Below, in pieces: positions 62,015-64,000 of a stretch of DNA of 64,000 bases (the first letter of the stretch is position 1; every line of letters starts with the position of its first letter). The stretch is from Ancylobacter tetraedralis (GTDB taxonomy: Bacteria; Pseudomonadota; Alphaproteobacteria; Rhizobiales; Xanthobacteraceae): positions 62,001 to 126,000 of the forward strand of contig NZ_JACICD010000007.1 of the NCBI RefSeq assembly GCF_014195655.1. Direction: 5' to 3'. The position numbers and the translations under genes were made by a program. The notes under the pieces were generated by a model. That model was not told the origin of the DNA and searched no databases. It saw nothing but the letters and a program-made list of their open reading frames with translations.

Positions 62015-62560
62015 ATGATCTACACGGTGGAATGCAGCTTCGCCGACCCCGACAGCGAGGCGGAGTGGAACGACTTTTACAGCCTGGACAAGCTGCCGGC
62101 GCTCATCTCGGTGAGCGGCTTTCATACCTCGCAACGCTTCAAGGCGCTGAGCGGTGGCTGTCCGGTCTATCTCGCCCTTCATTCGATCGACGGCCTCGAC
62201 ATCCTGACGGGTGAGGAATACCGCCGGAAGGGCGGCGGCAATTTCGCACGCTGGCAACAGCACATCACCGACTGGCACCGAAACCTCTATGGCGGCGTCG
62301 AGCGCGCGCCGGCAATCGGTGAGGGTGAATTTCTGGCGTTGAGCGCCACAGGCCCCGAACCTCTGATCCGGCTGGGCCTCACCCCATCTGCGATGCAGGC
62401 GGTCGCGATGGAGAAGTTCCCGGAATACCGCTGGCTCGCCAGGGTGGAGCGCGGCACGGCGGCTGACATCGGGCAACTGCCGGACGACGTCCATGTCTAC
62501 GCGCCGATGACGGCGCAGTTGACGAGCGGCGGTGACGCCGCTGTCGGCAAGGCGCGGTAG
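62015..62560 (+). CDS. Conserved hypothetical protein, probable dimeric alpha+beta barrel
   Basis: A 181-aa soluble protein of unrecognised function. N-terminus MIYTVECSFADPDSEAEWNDFYSLDKLPALISVSGFHTSQRFKAL resembles ferredoxin-like barrel proteins (DUF4286/EthD-like: strand, W-N-x-F/W-Y, helix, G-F-x-x-x-x-R-F/Y). The second half repeats a similar strand pattern (EYRWLARVE). No signal peptide. First gene of an operon with a tautomerase and an MBL-fold hydrolase under LysR control, which suggests a small-molecule catabolic or detoxifying role. Confidence 0.6.
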   Translation: MIYTVECSFADPDSEAEWNDFYSLDKLPALISVSGFHTSQRFKALSGGCPVYLALHSIDGLDILTGEEYRRKGGGNFARWQQHITDWHRNLYGGVERAPAIGEGEFLALSATGPEPLIRLGLTPSAMQAVAMEKFPEYRWLARVERGTAADIGQLPDDVHVYAPMTAQLTSGGDAAVGKAR

Positions 62561-62566
62561 ATCCCG

Positions 62567-62893
62567 ATGCCGAATGTCACGATCTACATTCCGGCAGACG
62601 AGATGCCGTCGGACGAAGCCCTCGCAGACCTCACGGCGCAATGCACAGAACTTTGCACCGGCATTCTCCGGGCCGCATTGGCGAACGTGCATGTCATCTA
62701 TGTCGCGGTTCGGCTTGGCCGGGGGCACCCCGCTTTTGCAGAAATCCAATATCGCCTTGAGCCATTTCGGACGCCGCCAGTCATGGCGGAGTTCATGGAA
62801 GGGCTGGACGAGGCCATCAAGGGCAACACCGGCCTCACCGCGCGCATTCGATGCTTTGGCTATGAAGCGTCGAGCATTCACGCGCGAAACTGA
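62567..62893 (+). CDS. Tautomerase-superfamily protein
   Basis: A 108-aa protein beginning MPNVTIYIP, so that Pro1 after Met removal can act as the catalytic base, as in 4-oxalocrotonate tautomerase and relatives. The following beta-alpha-beta pattern (PSDEALADLTAQCTELCTGILRA; VHVIYVAVRLGRGHPAFAEIQYRL) fits the family, although it is longer than the 62-aa 4-OT and may be a fused or MSAD-like member. Six bp after the upstream gene, hence co-translated. Confidence 0.65.
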   Translation: MPNVTIYIPADEMPSDEALADLTAQCTELCTGILRAALANVHVIYVAVRLGRGHPAFAEIQYRLEPFRTPPVMAEFMEGLDEAIKGNTGLTARIRCFGYEASSIHARN

Positions 62894-62913
62894 GCGGATA
62901 TCTGGAGAAACCG

Positions 62914-63753
62914 ATGCCCAGTCCCGCATTACCCAGCCAACAGATCGGTGACTTAACAATCACCGCCGTCAGCGATGGCTACCTCCACGCCAGCCTCGAC
63001 TTCCTCGCGAATATTGACCCGGCCGATGCCTCGCGAATGCAGGAGAGTGCGGGGATAAGCGATCCCACCTCGATCCATATCAACGGCTACCTGGTGCGCA
63101 GCGGCGGTCGCACGATCCTGATCGACGCCGGAGCGGGTGGATTCAAACAGTGGGGCGGCCGGCTGAAGACCCGTCTGCTGCATGCGGGCATCCAACCTTC
63201 CGAGATCGACGCGATCCTGTTGACGCATGCCCATCCCGATCATGTCGGGGGGCTGATGGACGCGTCAGGCGAAGCCGTCTTCCCAAATGCCGAGCTTGTC
63301 GCCCACCACCTCGAAGTCGCGTTCTGGCAGGATGACGGTAATCTGAGCCGTGCGCCCGAGCGTGCACGTGGTAACTTCCTTGTGGCGCGTCAGGCGTTCG
63401 ACGGCTACCGCGACAGGCTGCGCACTTTTGCGGGCGGCGAGGTGCTGCCAGGCATCACGGCGGTGCCGCTGCCGGGACATACAGCCGGCCACACCGGCTA
63501 TCGGCTCGATTCAGGTGACAAGAGCCTGCTGGTCTGGGGCGACATCGTTCATTTCCCGCAGATTCAGGTTCCGCGCCCGGAGGTGTCGATCGCGTTCGAT
63601 CAGGATGCGCCTCTCGCAGCCGCAACACGAGCGAGACTGCTGGATATGGTTCATTCTGAACGTCTGCTGATCGCCGGAATGCACTTCGGCGAACCCGGCT
63701 TCGCGCGCATCACGCGAACGGGCGAAAGCTACGGTGTCGCGTATGAGCCATGA
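62914..63753 (+). CDS. MBL-fold metallo-hydrolase
   Basis: A 279-aa metallo-beta-lactamase-fold protein with the zinc motif THAHPDHVGG (H105, H107, D109, H110), a histidine in LPGHTAGHTGYRL near 190, aspartate in VWGDIVHF near 212 and a last histidine in GMHFGEPGF. It resembles lactonases (AHL- or sugar-lactone-type) and arylsulfatase-like MBL proteins. No signal peptide. Third gene of the LysR-linked operon, 20 bp after the tautomerase gene. The substrate is unknown; an ester or lactone is likely. Confidence 0.88.
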   Translation: MPSPALPSQQIGDLTITAVSDGYLHASLDFLANIDPADASRMQESAGISDPTSIHINGYLVRSGGRTILIDAGAGGFKQWGGRLKTRLLHAGIQPSEIDAILLTHAHPDHVGGLMDASGEAVFPNAELVAHHLEVAFWQDDGNLSRAPERARGNFLVARQAFDGYRDRLRTFAGGEVLPGITAVPLPGHTAGHTGYRLDSGDKSLLVWGDIVHFPQIQVPRPEVSIAFDQDAPLAAATRARLLDMVHSERLLIAGMHFGEPGFARITRTGESYGVAYEP

Positions 63754-64000
63754 GCGTGCGCCATGAGCGTGCGCCAGGTCCGCGCGCCGGGTCCGCGCCT
63801 CAGGTCCGTGCGCTTCCCCATCGGCGAACATTCCTCGCCGATCTCGATCTCGTTCCAACGGGAGCAAAGCCGTATCGCGGGCTGCATATCTGAATAAACG
63901 GCCCGTTGCCGCACAGGCATGGCGCGGCCCGATTGACCCGATCCAGGGTGACCATTTCGGTAAGGGGGACGCCTAACGTTCCGGCGAAATCTGTCTTGGA
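63754..64000. other. Terminal 247 bp without a supported gene
   Basis: Near 63752-63778 the 13-bp unit GAGCGTGCGCCAT is tandemly repeated. On the minus strand an open frame enters from the window edge and ends at a TGA at 63800-63802 (66 codons). Its first part (TLGVPLTEMVTLDRVNRAAP) looks protein-like and the rest does not. It may be the end of a gene lying outside the window, or chance. Confidence 0.4.

Noticed and set aside
63800-64000. Partial minus-strand gene entering at the right edge
   Set aside because: Only the first about 20 codons look protein-like and no family motif is visible; kept as a note in the terminal interval.

Overview
The window is high-GC DNA (about 65-67% by eye), densely coding, and reads as the chromosome of an alphaproteobacterium of the order Hyphomicrobiales (Rhizobiales), probably near Xanthobacteraceae (Ancylobacter/Starkeya/Xanthobacter-like). 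This rests on the order tRNA-Leu, tig, clpP, clpX, lon, hupB, tRNA-Val, on the glnB-glnA pair behind a sigma-54-type promoter, on an ATP12-family chaperone and on a DUF1127 protein. No CRISPR array, rRNA operon, prophage or intact insertion sequence is visible.

Layout. 1-9.5 kb: housekeeping genes (RIO-like kinase, trmFO, metY, a dual-specificity phosphatase, a CoA-binding protein, a thioesterase, rplM-rpsI) followed by two adjacent GGDEF paralogues. 9.5-13.3 kb: nitrogen control (glnA, glnB) and NAD(P)HX repair. 13.4-23.1 kb: protein quality control (tig, clpP, clpX, lon), HU, two tRNAs, a HAD phosphatase and the ATP12 chaperone. 23.9-32.6 kb: an exopolysaccharide export and polymerisation locus (secreted unknown protein, outer-membrane beta-barrel, PP-type phosphatase, O-antigen ligase/polymerase, Wza-like lipoprotein, Wzc-like tyrosine autokinase) with no glycosyltransferases. 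32.6-39 kb: ackA, then a FadR-type regulator divergent from a NitT/TauT-type ABC transporter with two permeases and a fumarylacetoacetase-family enzyme. 39-47.8 kb: a complete histidine-utilisation cluster of the HutF/HutG type (ridA, hutF, hutI, hutH, hutG, hutU, hutD, hutC) with two copies of a likely HutC operator.

47.9-60.4 kb is the most interesting part. A GntR/FCD regulator is divergent from a ribose-type ABC transporter whose two permeases are fused into one protein. That operon continues into a 3-hydroxyacid dehydrogenase and a beta-keto-acid cleavage enzyme (BKACE). A second operon encodes an SMP-30 lactonase, a 3-hydroxyisobutyryl-CoA-hydrolase-like protein and an SDR, with a cyclase-family hydrolase divergent from it. 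The same ATCTGTGATCAC operator core lies just upstream of a TTGACA element in front of both operons. Together they look like one regulon for uptake and oxidative breakdown of a sugar-like compound: sugar to lactone to acid to 3-keto acid, then acyl-CoA plus acetoacetate. This resembles the oxidative deoxyribose/deoxyribonate route.

60.8-63.8 kb: a C-terminal remnant of an IS3-type transposase, then a LysR regulator divergent from a small operon (unknown protein, tautomerase, metallo-beta-lactamase-fold hydrolase) with slightly less GC-biased sequence, possibly acquired. The window ends in about 250 bp with no convincing gene.
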